A DNA stretch of 64,000 nucleotides from contig CANTUR010000381.1 in assembly GCA_947683625.1 (NCBI GenBank), forward strand, positions 1,916,001-1,980,000, in the 5' to 3' direction. The notes under the pieces were generated by a model, which saw nothing but the letters and a program-made list of their open reading frames with translations, did not search any database and was not told the origin of the DNA. The position numbers and the translations under genes were made by a program. Below, in pieces: positions 11,990 through 23,390 of this stretch; within the stretch, counting starts at the first letter, position 1, and the number at the start of each line of letters is the position of its first letter. The DNA comes from Mallotus nudiflorus (Eukaryota; Streptophyta; Magnoliopsida; Malpighiales; Euphorbiaceae).

Positions 11990-13030
11990 AAATGGCAAAC
12001 ATCATCATAAATGATACACAACAGGAAGCATATAAGTTATCATCATACAACGTACGGGACAAATGCCCAGATACAACACCCAAAGTCCATAACCTTAGGA
12101 AAATTATACAATAAAGCAAACCACGAACCAAAATTCCTACACCTAGCTCCTAAAACAACTACATTGGTTGTGGCTGCCATCAAAAGCAAGCAATGATCCT
12201 ACTTAAGAATCCCCTTCATCTGATCCTGACTCATCACCGTTCATCGCAAAGGATGATAACCGTGACTCTAGCTCATTGATGCGGTCACAATAAGATGCAC
12301 GCTCCCACTCCCATTCAAGACTAGCGAAATGATGCTCAACCTGCATTACACATTGCATATCATACACTCATACATAAAACATGTGCATAAAATAAACAAG
12401 TACAGTAAAGAAGGCATACCCTCTAAATGGTAGCAAACTCCAAAAAGCACTGTTGAGCACTCCTTGTAACAGTATACCAGTACTGGCCAAAGAAGATAGG
12501 AATTTGCAAAAGCAAGAAAATAAGTCAACCACCACTCACTAAATAAATAAAACATAGGCAAGAATAAATGGAGAACAAAATATAGGTAGCATCAGCAGGA
12601 GCAACACTCGATTGAGGAAAGCCAGGTCTAGGCAAATCGAAGCTCACTGCTCTACCAAGAATATCCATCCTAAGCAAAGAAAAAGACTACTGAACCATCA
12701 AATCCCAAAGGATAATGCTGCTAGAAGCCATACCACTGGAATGAGTAGTAGCCTCAGTGTGAAGCGTGCCCTCATCATTCTCAAAGCGAGAACCAGATCT
12801 CCTTTAGTGTCACTGTAGATAAGTTCTCATAACTCATGTCAATTACAGTCTATTACTAATAAAATTTTCTACATGATTACACCAAAACAAGAATAAAAGC
12901 TTACCAGATCAGAAGAAACAACTCTCGACTACCCACGTGATGGCTTAACCCTCAAACCCGAGGGATGAGATGCGTCTGCCTGAGACGATGGAGGTGAAGG
13001 AAAGGTCCTAATAGCTACAACATTAATTAG
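11990..13030. other. Non-coding stretch between integrase and PMD ORF
   Basis: Only short open frames are present on either strand and none is recognisable. By position it may hold the decayed 3' exons and trailer of the antisense PMD ORF, but no motif supports this. Confidence 0.4.
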
Positions 13031-14785
13031 TTATGGGATCAATACATAAGCATAAGGCAAACCCTCACTCTTTAAAAGGCTCTCAAAGGGGAATCCCATC
13101 GTATCATCAGCAAGATCATCGATGCAGAGCTCATGGCCCCAGAGTATGTCCTTAGGGGGAGGGATAGGAACTCTCCTCATGTATGGGCCATCCCACCAAA
13201 GATGGACTCGCTCGCCCAAATATCATACCCTACCAACGAGGCCAAAAAGCAATACTCATCTCTTTATTAGCTGCCATGCAACCACTATCTCTACCATCTA
13301 GTGAGATCTCACCACCCACCAGTGAAGAAAGATCTGCTCAAAGGGCAACAATGAACAAATGATCCCAAAGAAAGGAACAACCAACACAATAAGAATTAGA
13401 CATACCTCATCAAAGGACAACTTCCTCATATGGTTTCGGGTTACCATGCAATCCTCAATCAAATCAGTAGTCTTCCTGATCCAGTGAGAATAATGAGGAA
13501 AGCCATCCTCCTAAAAATGCTCGATGGATAAACAAGGGATAATCCCAAACTCATATGCCCAGATATGTCAAAATCAGAGGGTTAGAAATAACAAACTAAA
13601 AGCAAAAGAACAGACAATAAAAATCCTACTTATGTCTAGCATGAATAAGCACCCATAGATCCTCGAGCCACCTCGGCATGCTACATCAAGTCCCGAGTAC
13701 ATATGAGCAAAGGCAGTAGTACCCTAGTAATAGCCCAACAAGCCATCCAGATATCTCAAGATAAGCAGCAATCGCATATCACCCATACCCGAAGGGTTTA
13801 GGAAGATAACAGCACTCATCAAATAAAATAAAAAGCAGCAAACTAACTACTCTACCAAAATAAGACCATCATCATACAAAGCCCGTACAAAAGAAACAAA
13901 CTCTATGTATCGAGCAAAATATAGGTAGCCATACTTCATAGGAGTAACTACCCTGAGCAAGTCCCTCGTGAGATGCCTCCTCACCATAGTAGTGGAACAC
14001 TCCTCATCATTAAAAGGAAAGGGCTCTCCAGAAAAGCTCAAGCCTGTGATAGGGGCAAAATCTAGTGGGTTAATAGTCATCTCCGCAATGAGTAGATGGA
14101 AAGTATGCGTCGTGTCCATCCATTGCTCTATCAATGCATACATAGCAATCTGACTTGATGCGTACGAGTCATAAGACAATGTAGCAATCACCCCATCGAA
14201 GCCCTTCCTAGCAACCATCTACTTAACACACATCGGGAGACCCTGATAGTACATGCTGCCCTATTAAAACTACTAGGTAGCACAGTGACATACCTATGGG
14301 GCTATAAACACAAGTACATTATCAAACATTTACATAACTACTAAATACTGACACATCTCTCTCTATCACTCAGCATGATCAAAATGGTAACGAAGGCTGT
14401 AAAGAAAAGCATCACGATAAGCAGACAATCACAAAAAAATAAAGCAAGAGCTATCAACGTTAGCATTTAGAATAAAGCTAGACAGATAGTTACAGCAAAA
14501 GCTACAGAGCTACAGCTACAATAACCTTATACAACAAAATAAACAAGGCAAAAAGGGACCTACCTCGTGATGATGATGCACCCAAGCATAAGTCTCCAAG
14601 CTATGGATAATAGGGATCGGATCTCCCCGAGAAAGCCTGGAAGGTTAAAAACTCTGAGCACTAAATGTGCTAGTCCCAACTGCGGATGTCCTAGCTCTAG
14701 TAGCCTCTGCAAAGTCACCATCAAGATTAACATCAACATTAATAAAAATGTCCTCCAGACCTTTAGGAATGTTGGGGAACTCCAT
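13031..14785 (-). pseudogene. Antisense plant-mobile-domain (PMD) ORF of the Tat element
   Basis: This ORF lies on the strand opposite to pol, between integrase and LTR. Exon 1 starts with Met at 14785 and probably ends at 14564 before GTAGGT. The best-preserved exon (14218-13850) carries ALIEQWMDTTHTFHL and a following ITGLSFSGEPFPF, the core of the PMD (aminotransferase-like plant mobile domain). A further exon-like stretch at about 13822-13630 contains GTTAFAHMYSGLD, matching the C-terminal half of the family, and 13219-13031 is another open piece. Exons are separated by AT-rich intron-like gaps. PMDs occur in host genes of the MAIN family and inside transposons; extra ORFs of this kind are known in Tat-clade elements. 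Stops indicate a pseudogene. Confidence 0.65.
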
Positions 14786-14941
14786 TTTATGCAAAAGAAA
14801 ATGGAAATACATAAGCAAAAATAGAGCAAAAAGCACCCGAAACACTAAAATGGTCAAGAAAAGTTAGAAAGTACTTAAAGAAGTCTAGTCAAAGCCTTCT
14901 AAGACCTCTAAAAACAAGCCCAGAGGGAGGAAGTGTGTGAC

Positions 14942-14988
14942 CATGCACCAGGTGCATGACCATGTGCACAAGCGCATGATCATGCGCT
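14942..14988. repeat. Three adjacent short palindromes
   Basis: Three palindromic words lie nearly back to back: GCACCAGGTGC (about 14945-14955), TGTGCACA (14963-14970) and the perfect 18-base AGCGCATGATCATGCGCT (14971-14988). They lie about 160-200 bases upstream of the antisense PMD start at 14785, and related GTGACCATGC words recur in the element's own LTR (16680-16770). Confidence 0.7.
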
Positions 14989-15284
14989 CCCTACACATAG
15001 TCACACACACTTCCTCCTTCCATATGCTCTTTTATGGTTTTATACGCACTTTGAGACTTTGCACACTCACTTTTACAATCCTAAACTTCCATTTGAGCAT
15101 AAGATATTCACTAAACTCATATAAAAGTACATTGATGTGGACTCCATCTATCTAAAAGACACTGCACGTGATCGCTTTCTTCAGGGAACTCAACATCCTA
15201 TAAAGAAGAAGAGTAAGGAAAATTCACTATAAGGATATCTTACTCCAAATCATTAAAATAATATCCTCAACATGAAAAATCATT

Positions 15285-15660
15285 GCATCATTACTGCCTC
15301 ATCATTACATCATTATTGCCTCATTATTACATCATTACTACATCATCACTATATCATCATTGTATCATTAATATATCATTACTACATCATCATTGCATCA
15401 TTACTACATCATCACTACTACCTCATTCATTGCTTAGAAGCACCCACATTGCTTAGGAGCACTCTCACACACTTAGAAGCACTCTCACATTGCCTCACAT
15501 TGCTTAGAAGCACTCTTACATTTTCACATTGCTTAAGAGCACTCTTGCACTGCTTAGAAGCACTTTCACTACTTAGAAGCATCTTCTCATTACCTAAAAG
15601 CATTTTCATCACTTAGAAGCATCCTCACATTGCTTAAGAGCATCCACACTACTTAGTTGC
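15285..15660 (+). repeat. Minisatellites: ATC/TAC-rich block, then about 22-base units
   Basis: 15285-15430 is a run of CATCATTAC-like words. From 15427 to about 15655 units of roughly 22 bases sharing TGCTTAGAAGCACTCTCACA are repeated about ten times with substitutions. This is the hypervariable 3' untranslated part typical of Tat-type elements. Open frames through it are repeat artefacts. Confidence 0.75.
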
Positions 15661-15689
15661 ATATCTTTTTTCTTAGTAACATCCTTATT

Positions 15690-15895
15690 TGCATGACACC
15701 TAAAAAGGTTATAGTCACATGTTCATTCACGTGACACCTAAGAAGGTTATAGTCGTATGTTCAATCACGTGACACCTAAGAAGGTTATAGTCGCATGTTC
15801 ATTTGTGTGACACCTGAGAAGGTTATAATCACATCTGCATTTTACTTAATAGCATCTTTATTTGCATGACACCTAAGAAGGTTATAGTTGCATAA
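15690..15895 (+). repeat. Minisatellite with about 38-base unit, five copies
   Basis: Five copies share the core TGACACCTAAGAAGGTTATA. The first three run head to tail with a period of 38 bases, and the last two are separated by a short foreign stretch. It lies between the antisense PMD ORF and the polypurine tract. Confidence 0.8.
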
Positions 15896-16137
15896 ATGCC
15901 AAATGCACTTTGCATGAATCATAAGCTTTCATATATCCCAAATGGCACCTTGTGGGATGACTAAGTCATAGAACAACAGCAACAAACAAAACATAACAAC
16001 AGTAGTTAAATCTTGATAAGACGTCTACAGATAACCCGCAGGTATGTACCTCTCTCCCTATCAAAATGTTTTTTGCATCTTTGCATTTTGCTTCATATGT
16101 ATTAACACTAGCGCTATGTGGCTATCAACACATGTAA

Positions 16138-16150
16138 AGCAGGGGGCAAC
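16138..16150 (+). other. Polypurine tract
   Basis: AGCAGGGGGCAAC directly precedes the LTR start TGTCATACC at 16151, the position of the plus-strand primer in LTR retrotransposons. The second Tat element has the matching GGGGGCAAAC at the same place. Confidence 0.8.
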
Positions 16151-17939
16151 TGTCATACCTTAAATTTGACTATCCCCAAAAAGGTCCAATGATCCCCGAG
16201 ATGACTAAAGTTTGCTCATTTATAACACCTCTAAAGTGTGCAACCTTAAAACACTTAACCGACCCCATTAGTGTGAAAAATTAATCACCTTACAAAATAT
16301 GAATTATCAAAACAATGAGAGGTTTTATTTCAAGAAAACTCCTCTTGAAATACTTAGTTCGTTGGGTCAGTGCACATTTTGTTAGATCAAAACCTAGCTT
16401 TGTGAAAAAATGAAAATCAATTTTGACAAAATGGACTTTAGAAACATGTCCGAAAGGCTCCAAAACCTTTGGAAGTGGTCCTAGAATGGTCCACACAACT
16501 CGAGTATTAGCGTGTATCGCTTAGAAGTGCGCATAAACACCCCTAGGTGTCATGTGCTAAAATCAAAGCCAAATTTGGAAAAATAGACTCCAAAAACCCT
16601 AAGAACCAACCCTAGAGTAGTGCATTTAGAACCCAAAAAGAGCACGTAAAGTCTCAAAGTACGCATGAAAACACACACGTGCAGATGTGGCCATTTGCCA
16701 AGAGCGTGACCATGCAAACACTGTGCGTGGCCACATGCAAAAATCTACTTCTACACACGTGACCATGCCTACACCCATTCTACACATTTTTTTCCTATAA
16801 ATAGACCCCTCTACACCCCATTTTGGGGGGGAGGGTAGAAAGTGAAGACATACGCACACTCAAAAGTTAGTTCGATCGAAGGTGCGGGAAATCCCTCTCC
16901 GTATAGTTTTTGCTCTCCCACAGCCTTTCCCTTAGGTTGTTAGATCCCTTTTTCCACCAAACCCAACATCATCTTTGTCAAAACACACTTTAAAGGTATA
17001 CAATCTAGCATCATTCTATTGTCATTTTGAACCTCTCGATGAGGAAAGCTTAATAATCACTCAAAACTAAAGCTTTAAAGTTCACACAAGCTTAGTCAAG
17101 TCTAAGGACCACAAAATTATTTTAGCATATTTATTTTACTGTATTGCATTCTATTTTATTGTCACTAGCATTTGGGAATACTATTGTGCTTGTGTGATGA
17201 GACTAGTAATCTTGCATGCTATGTGAATAATATATGCTTTATTATGCTCATTTCATATCATCATTCTGCATCCTCTATTTCTGAAATCTTGAAATCACAT
17301 TGTAAATATCAATAATGTGAAAAAGTTCATGTCCCAAAATAGAGTCATCATGCCCTCAATCTAGTGATGACCTCATGCATCCTTTATATTATCATCATTC
17401 ATCATCATAATATAAATAATCACTGCAAGCATGATCATCCTATCATTCATCAAATAAGCTATGTAAAAGGTCGTGCTATCCTTGCAGATCAATCATATTA
17501 GATTTACTTTTTCACAATTTTTTCCTTTTCATATGTATTTTATCAAGAAAGTGATGTAATAAAAATTTTAGTCTTATTATCTTATACTATTTGATCTATT
17601 ATGTGAATGCTATATAAACTGTCATTACCGAAACTAGGGTATTGTAGTAGTTATACATCAAATATTGTATAATGAGAAATAGTCAAAAAGTATATGTGAT
17701 CTCCCGAACCTTAAAATCTCTGCTAGGGATAATACTCGTTAAGTGACTCAATGTTCTCCCTTTCTTTTCCCGATTTTTTAAAAATTGGGTGGCAACTCCA
17801 TAAAATCAAAAGCGTCTCATCTCCCCAAGACCAATCACTTGTCCCTATTCAATAAAGTTTCCATGTCCCTTGAAAATGGAAAGACCTGCTACACTATTTA
17901 ATAAAGTAACAAAAAACCACAACAATAAAAGTCTCAACA
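16151..17939 (+). repeat. 3' LTR of the Tat element (right end approximate)
   Basis: The LTR starts TGTCATACC after the polypurine tract and contains G-boxes, a TATA box (16796) and the conserved word GGGTGGCAACTCC (17787-17799). In the other Tat LTR of this window the same word lies about 108 bases from the LTR end. That places the end here near 17.9 kb. The CA at 17939 is a candidate, but no duplicated target site is visible. Confidence 0.6.
16676..16804 (+). promoter_or_regulatory. LTR promoter: two G-boxes and a TATA box
   Basis: Two CACGTG G-box cores (16676-16681 and 16756-16761) flank GC-rich words such as GTGGCCACATGC and precede TATAAATAG (16796-16804). G-boxes are plant bZIP and bHLH sites, and the TATA spacing suggests transcription starts near 16830. 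Function is inferred. Confidence 0.55.
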
Positions 17940-18893
17940 AGGTTGCTCACATCATCTAATTTTGATGATAACTAATGAATCACTTGAGGTACCATTTCTA
18001 ATTAATTATCTAGATTATGCATTATTATTAATGTTTTCTTTTATTTATTTGCTTGTTAATTTCATGAATGTTCTTCATTATTTTAATGTATTCTCTTTTA
18101 TTTTATTGTCATGTGAATGAATGGAATATATATAATTGTTATAAATGTGATTTGTGCTTGCATGTGTTTGCCTACTAACCTTTGTTTTGCATGAATTATT
18201 AGGATAGGAATTTTCTTTTATTTCCTTTTTTTAATGTAATTAATAGAATAGGCAATTATTAAAGTGATGTAATTCTTAATCTCAATTCTCCTTACACAAT
18301 TTTCTATTTTGATGTATTTACTATAATAGACTATTTCAAGGATTGTAATCCTTAATCCCTTTCCCCATTTTATTTTTTTCATACTTTATTTTTTTTATTG
18401 ATTATTCCTCGTATGCTTGAGTGTAGTTTTCTACTTGCTTACTTGCCTTGTGTGAAATACATGTTAATTGTTTATTTGTTATAATTACTTTTATTTATTT
18501 ATTTATTTATTTGCTTTTTATTTATATTTGTAATGTATGCATGCCAAATCCAATTATTCCACATTCCAACCATCAATCCAATACCATTTTAAATTGACTA
18601 GCATTCAAGTATAATAAATGCATCATTAAACCAAAATTAGTGTAATGAAATAAGTGAATATAAGATATATATAATTAAGAAAAACCGTCCAGTTAATGCT
18701 AACTCCCCAAACCCAGAATCTCTGATAGGGGATGTGGGTTTCCTAACTCATTTCCTATTTCTCGATTATGGTCAGGTGGTGACTCTAAACTCACAAGGCT
18801 CACTTTGTAAGGTTGTCCCTCCTATTACAACAACATCAAAAAATAAAAATATCCCTATCGCTAGTCTTTTATGAGCCGCAATCACCACTCACA
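17940..18893 (+). repeat. Second Tat LTR fragment
   Basis: 18690-18786 is clearly related to 17700-17799: both have an AATCTCTG-TAGGG block, a CTAACTC or GTGACTC block, a T-rich spacer and the word GGTGG(C/T)(A/G)ACTC. This is therefore another LTR end of the same lineage about 1 kb downstream, probably truncated. The 17940-18680 part is AT-rich with no ORF. A CACTCACA end at 18893 is a guess. Confidence 0.45.
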
Positions 18894-19994
18894 TACCATA
18901 GTCATACTCATAATGCAAAGTCTTTGATGAAAACAAATTTATAAATTTTTGGGAATCTATGGTGGAGCAAAGTGATTAGGCCGATACTATTAAAGAAAAT
19001 CCACTTTGAAAGGCAACACCATCATGTCTAACCTTACATAACTATTTATGAGTTTGAGTAATCTGTAAAGTTTTACCCAAAGAGAAATATGGCTTGAGAC
19101 ACGCCCATGTCTCTAGTCGTGTATATCTCGATACTATTTTGGCCAAGTTGCAGTTTCAATCTATATATGAACATGGGATAACAATATGGTTGTGTTATGT
19201 ACATCGGCCAAAACACAACCATCTAATGCATAAGATTTGCATTTTAATTGTGGAGCTATATTATACTATTGTACCAAATTAGGGCTTTAAGTAGTCTTTC
19301 TTATAGCAGACTTAACACTTTTATACAGTGAATTCTTTTATCCTATGCCTTTGGGTTTTCCCCACATTAGGTTTTTCCATATATATCTTTATGTTTACTT
19401 TTACTTATTTTGCCTTTTTTTTTCTTAACTCTTTTAAATCACATTCAAATAATTGAAATCCATTAGCTATTAGAACCTTTCTTCTTTATTATGCAGCATA
19501 GAAACTGCCATTCAATTCTGTTATTTACCTTACTCATGTCACTTTTAGTGTCACAATCCCCTCTTTCCCTTAGGTATTTCTTTTTAAGTGATGTATAGCT
19601 TCAAACACTACCATAATATTTTCTGAAATCATTCACCTAGGCATAAGAACACTTTGAAATTTTGAGATTACATTTGGTAGAATTACCTTAAGCCAATTAG
19701 CCAACACTTTTAACACCATATTATCGAAAACATTACATAGCAATATTGAATTGAATTCAAACATCTAAAAATAATTATTTTTCTTTAGGATTAAACTATA
19801 ATATTATCATTCAAAGCATCAAAAATAATTTGACCTTTAAAGTTGTGCAACACATCCTTACTTTAACACATGAGTTCTTTACCATACTAGTTATTCTTTG
19901 ATGAATACACCAATAAGTACCCCTATTCCAACTTATTTTAACCACCTTTTTACACTCCCTTTCACCAAATGAAATTGATGAATTCTAGTCTTGT
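18894..19994. other. AT-rich stretch without recognisable genes
   Basis: Only short open frames are present, including 19094-19282, which has no recognisable motif. The text around 18960-19300 looks like decayed repeat. Nothing else can be supported. Confidence 0.4.
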
Positions 19995-20400
19995 AAATTA
20001 TTTTCAAAATTTTAGGAATATTAGATAGTGATCCAATACAACACTTGCAAATTGAACAACGTTGCTTATAGGAACAACTAAAGCCAATTCTTATTTATAA
20101 GCACTCTGTTAAGCCTCTCTTCCATATAATATGGAGAACCTTTGTTATGTTCTCATGTAATTTGATACTCCTTCATATCCAAATCAATAATAGAACAATA
20201 ATTAATTGCACTTTGAAAGCCTATAATAAGACAAGTTGGGTGCTTTACTCTTCCTTTCTTCTTTACTAGAAACATGATATCATTAAGATCACCTTTGAAA
20301 CACCTAAGGAGGTTTGATTGATGGCTTAAGTGTCTTCGCAAAGCCCATGATTCTCTTATTTTATGTCTCTTTAGATACCCATAAATATTTGTGATTCCCT
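19995..20400 (-). pseudogene. LINE (L1-type) endonuclease fragment
   Basis: On the minus strand the open frame 20341-20153 contains CFKGDLNDIMF, the GDFN-like catalytic block of the APE-type endonuclease, followed by LIIGFQSAIN and LDMKEYQIT. Further on, in a shifted frame, EERLNRVL (about 20110) and a D-H pair near 20030 match the end of the domain. The usual SDH has become L-D-H. No RT follows within several hundred bases, so this is an isolated relic. Confidence 0.65.
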
Positions 20401-20839
20401 ATTCTCTCAACTCTTTTGTGTTAACTGTAACATCTACATGATGTCAAGAAAAAAATAACTAATTTTATTGTGTTCCCCTCTTACTAAGCCTCCATTATTC
20501 CTTTTATAATAAACTACAAATATACCTTTATACCTTATTTTTTATTTATCTTGTCCATTGTACTCCTCTTAACTAACATTTCCATAAGAAAAATAAATTT
20601 AGGTTGTTTTGAGAGAATTAAGCCCTTAAGGATTGGAACTAATCATGGGTTTACCTAGCCCATAATGATTCCAACTTAAAGTACTCATAGGATTCGACAA
20701 GATTAAGACCCAGAGCATGTTGTTTGTAATTTTTTTTTTTTTTGAAAATCTTGATTTATAAGAATTGAACCCATTATAATGCTTATCCTTACTAACATTT
20801 TCCTTAATTATTCTTCAGTTCTATGCTTTTAGGAGTGTC

Positions 20840-21420
20840 AAAACCTATTAGTGGGTCATGTTCATGTCAAGTTAACCCACTTGAATGATACAATTAAGGT
20901 TAATATGAACATAACTCATTTATTAATCGTGTCAAGTATTGCACATTTAACATAACATGAAAATAAAATAGGTAACATTAACATGACATGTGTAACTCAT
21001 TTTTTTTAAATGAGTTATACAGGTCATAAAATTTGTTACAATCTACTTAACATGTACAACATTTATTAGCTATAAAAATACTATTTTTCAGCAACCAAAA
21101 ACTTATAATAATGACTACTTTACCTTTTAAAATCATGGAGAGAATAAGGGGTGTGTGTGTGTGTGTGTGTGCATATACTACCTCACCTTTTAAAACCATA
21201 ACAAATTATATGGATTGTGTCAGGTTAACACGACCCAACATGACATGTATGATTAAAAAGGATGTAACTAGGTTATGTATCAACCCATAACATGATATAC
21301 TTTAAACTATATCATAAACAAATTGACCCGTTTTTTACATTAATTCATTTAACCTCAATCTTAATTCGCTAATTTTATATGTTACATGAATCATGTTCAA
21401 GTTTGATCACCAATTAATAT
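20840..21420. repeat. Unclassified interspersed repeat with GT microsatellite
   Basis: Words such as GGTTAACACGACCCAACATGACATG recur in diverged and partly inverted form through the block, a style common in unclassified plant repeats. A perfect (GT)n run lies at 21150-21171 and a poly-T tract lies upstream near 20730. No coding capacity. Confidence 0.4.
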
Positions 21421-21589
21421 GCCTTTTTGGATCAGTTATCACTAGCCCATCATGTTGGGCTATATTCCCCAACTTCAGGTTCTCTTACATTTAAATATTC
21501 TTATGAGAAAATTACACAATTGTACACATTTTGGCCTTCAGTTTTCATCAAAATGGCCCCTTTTTTCATTAATTATATAAGTGCTTTTT

Positions 21590-22015
21590 TTATGAGTGCC
21601 TTTTTTTTCATTTTTTGCCCTCTTTTGTATTCTCCTTGTTCTGTCATTATTTTTTTTATTTTTTCTCCTTTTTTTCTTTTTATTTTATCCTTATTTTTTT
21701 TATTTTTTTCATTTTCTCTATTATCCTTATTTTTCAATTATTTAGTTATTTATTATTTTATTTTCTCTGTTTTCTGTTTTTTCTTTGTTTTTTATTTTTT
21801 TCTTATTTCTATTTTCTTTATTATTTATTTATTTATTCTTATTCTCTGTTATCCTTATTTTTTCATTTTTATCCTTATATTTATTTTTTTAATTTTCTCT
21901 CTTTTTTATTTATTTTTGTTTTTTGCTTATTTTTTCTTATTTTCTGTTATCCTTGTTTTTAAATTTTTTTATTTTTCCTTATTTTTTTATTCTTAGTTTC
22001 TTATTTTTGTTTTGA
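21590..22015 (+). repeat. T-rich tract with internal repeated words
   Basis: More than 400 bases are mostly T with scattered A and C, and words such as CTGTTATCCTTATTTTTTC recur. A related tract lies at 24181-24330. The Phe/Leu-rich open frames through it are composition artefacts. Confidence 0.7.
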
Positions 22016-22087
22016 GTATTAATATATATATAGGCATTGTTCTCTATTTCAAAGATTATAATTAACATATTTAAATTATATACCTCA

Positions 22088-23114
22088 TGATACGAACCCT
22101 ACCTAAAAAAAAATGGTTTTGAAATGGATGTCCATGCTAAAAAAAATAGTTTTGAGTAGATATAGAAAAAAAAATCCTCGCAATGCACTCCCTTACGTGT
22201 TCACACTCAAGGATGTGAATGCTCTCGTGTTTCACTCAAATTTTTTTTTTTTTTTCAATTTGTGAAGAATTGAGAAGAAGAAAAGAATAGATAATACATA
22301 AAAAATAAAGGATACGTAACCAAACCTTGAAGTTTGGCTCTGATACCAAACTAATACGAACCCTACCTATAATAGAGATAGAACACGCATCCAACTTTGA
22401 AATCATTGCCCAAGATCGTCAAGATGAGGTTGTGAAGATGGAGCTAAACCCCTTGCTTATTAATTTGAAGCAAGATACTTAGCTATTAAAAGATGAACAA
22501 TCACACAATTCTAAGTCTAACCTAGAAATTGTAATGAAAGGTAGATGTGAAACAATTCAAGTAAACTTGCAAAGTTTCAAAAGAACAAAGTTAAGGTAAA
22601 ACCTCACTTAATTGATTAAAATTGTCAAAAATGCATTCTTTAATTCGTATGTCATAGGGTTAGCCCTTATATAGGCATGTAAACAACCTAATCCTTAAAG
22701 GAAAAGGTTTTATTCCTTATTCCCAAAGATACCTATATAGGAAAATCCTTAATTAAGGAGATTTCCTTTAAAATAGGACAACTAATGACAACTCATCTTT
22801 GAAAAGTCAAAATTGACAACTCATTACAACTCATGACAACTAAGCATTAAAACATGCCATGTCATATGTTGACCATTGACTTTGACTTGTTGACTATTTG
22901 ACTTTGACTTTGACTTGTTGACTTTGACTTGGAATATTCTTGAATCTTCTCACATCTTCTAGAATCTTCTTGAATCTTCCTTATTGACTCCAAAATAGGA
23001 AAATAAATCAAAATTCATCCAATCAAGCTAATTAATTTCAGAATAGGAAATTAAGCTAATTAGCTTGAATTCTTCATATTCAGGCGTTATTGATCCCTTT
23101 TAGGGTTCATATTA
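22088..23114 (-). mobile_element. Small LTR element, TA...CA termini, 5-bp TSD
   Basis: The insertion is flanked by CCTCA on both sides (22083-22087 and 23115-23119). On the minus strand it consists of one full LTR (23114-22352), a PBS (22348-22336), about 230 bases of non-coding sequence and then only the last 18 or so bases of a second LTR ending CGTATCA at 22088. The LTR matches, in inverse orientation, the solo LTR at 47843-48667. The 5' dinucleotide is TA in both copies, not TG. No ORF lies between the ends. Confidence 0.75.
22336..22348 (-). other. Primer-binding site, initiator tRNA-Met type
   Basis: The minus strand reads TGGTATCAGAGCC three bases after the LTR end, the standard complement to the 3' end of plant initiator tRNA-Met. 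Confidence 0.8.
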
Positions 23115-23390
23115 CCTCATGTTAGTTTTAATAAATAATCAAAGTTTCAAATATATATATATATATATTAGGGTGAAATTATTTTATTCATTTTATACAC
23201 AGAAAATAAACTAAAATATACAAATAATAAAGTAGAAATAAATGAAAAATATTTTCAATTTTCATGCATTTCAAAAAAGATGGCTGGATATGCATATATT
23301 AATTATTTTATTTTAATTAATTGAATACAATTATATTTGAAATTTATTACTCAAGGCCAACTATTTTTTTGATAATATTTCTAATAATAT

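Larger units (their letters stand above)
7054..17939 (+). mobile_element. Tat-type Ty3/gypsy retrotransposon with extra ORFs, 5' end missing
   Basis: Plus-strand order: DUF7745-like ORF, RT, RNase H, a second (archaeal-type) RNase H, integrase, an antisense PMD ORF, minisatellites, polypurine tract and 3' LTR. The double RNase H and the GGTGGC(G/A)ACTCC word inside the LTR point to the Tat/Ogre lineage. The gag and protease are not seen: RT starts about 200 bases after the DUF7745-like block. The 5' LTR is either left of the inserted Athila copy or lost. Many in-frame stops make it non-autonomous. The right end is approximate. Confidence 0.75.

Noticed and set aside
15272..15616. Open frames on both strands through 15.3-15.6 kb
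   Set aside because: They are translations of the ATC-rich and 22-base minisatellites.
15690..15895. Regular repeats that could be taken for a CRISPR array
   Set aside because: Units are contiguous with no unique spacers, no cas genes are present and the setting is a plant genome; the 37-base array at 61846-62110 is rejected for the same reason.
21427..21996. 189-codon open frame, Phe/Leu/Ser-rich, like a membrane protein
   Set aside because: It is a T-rich low-complexity tract; overlapping frames are open in the same way and there is no motif or start context.
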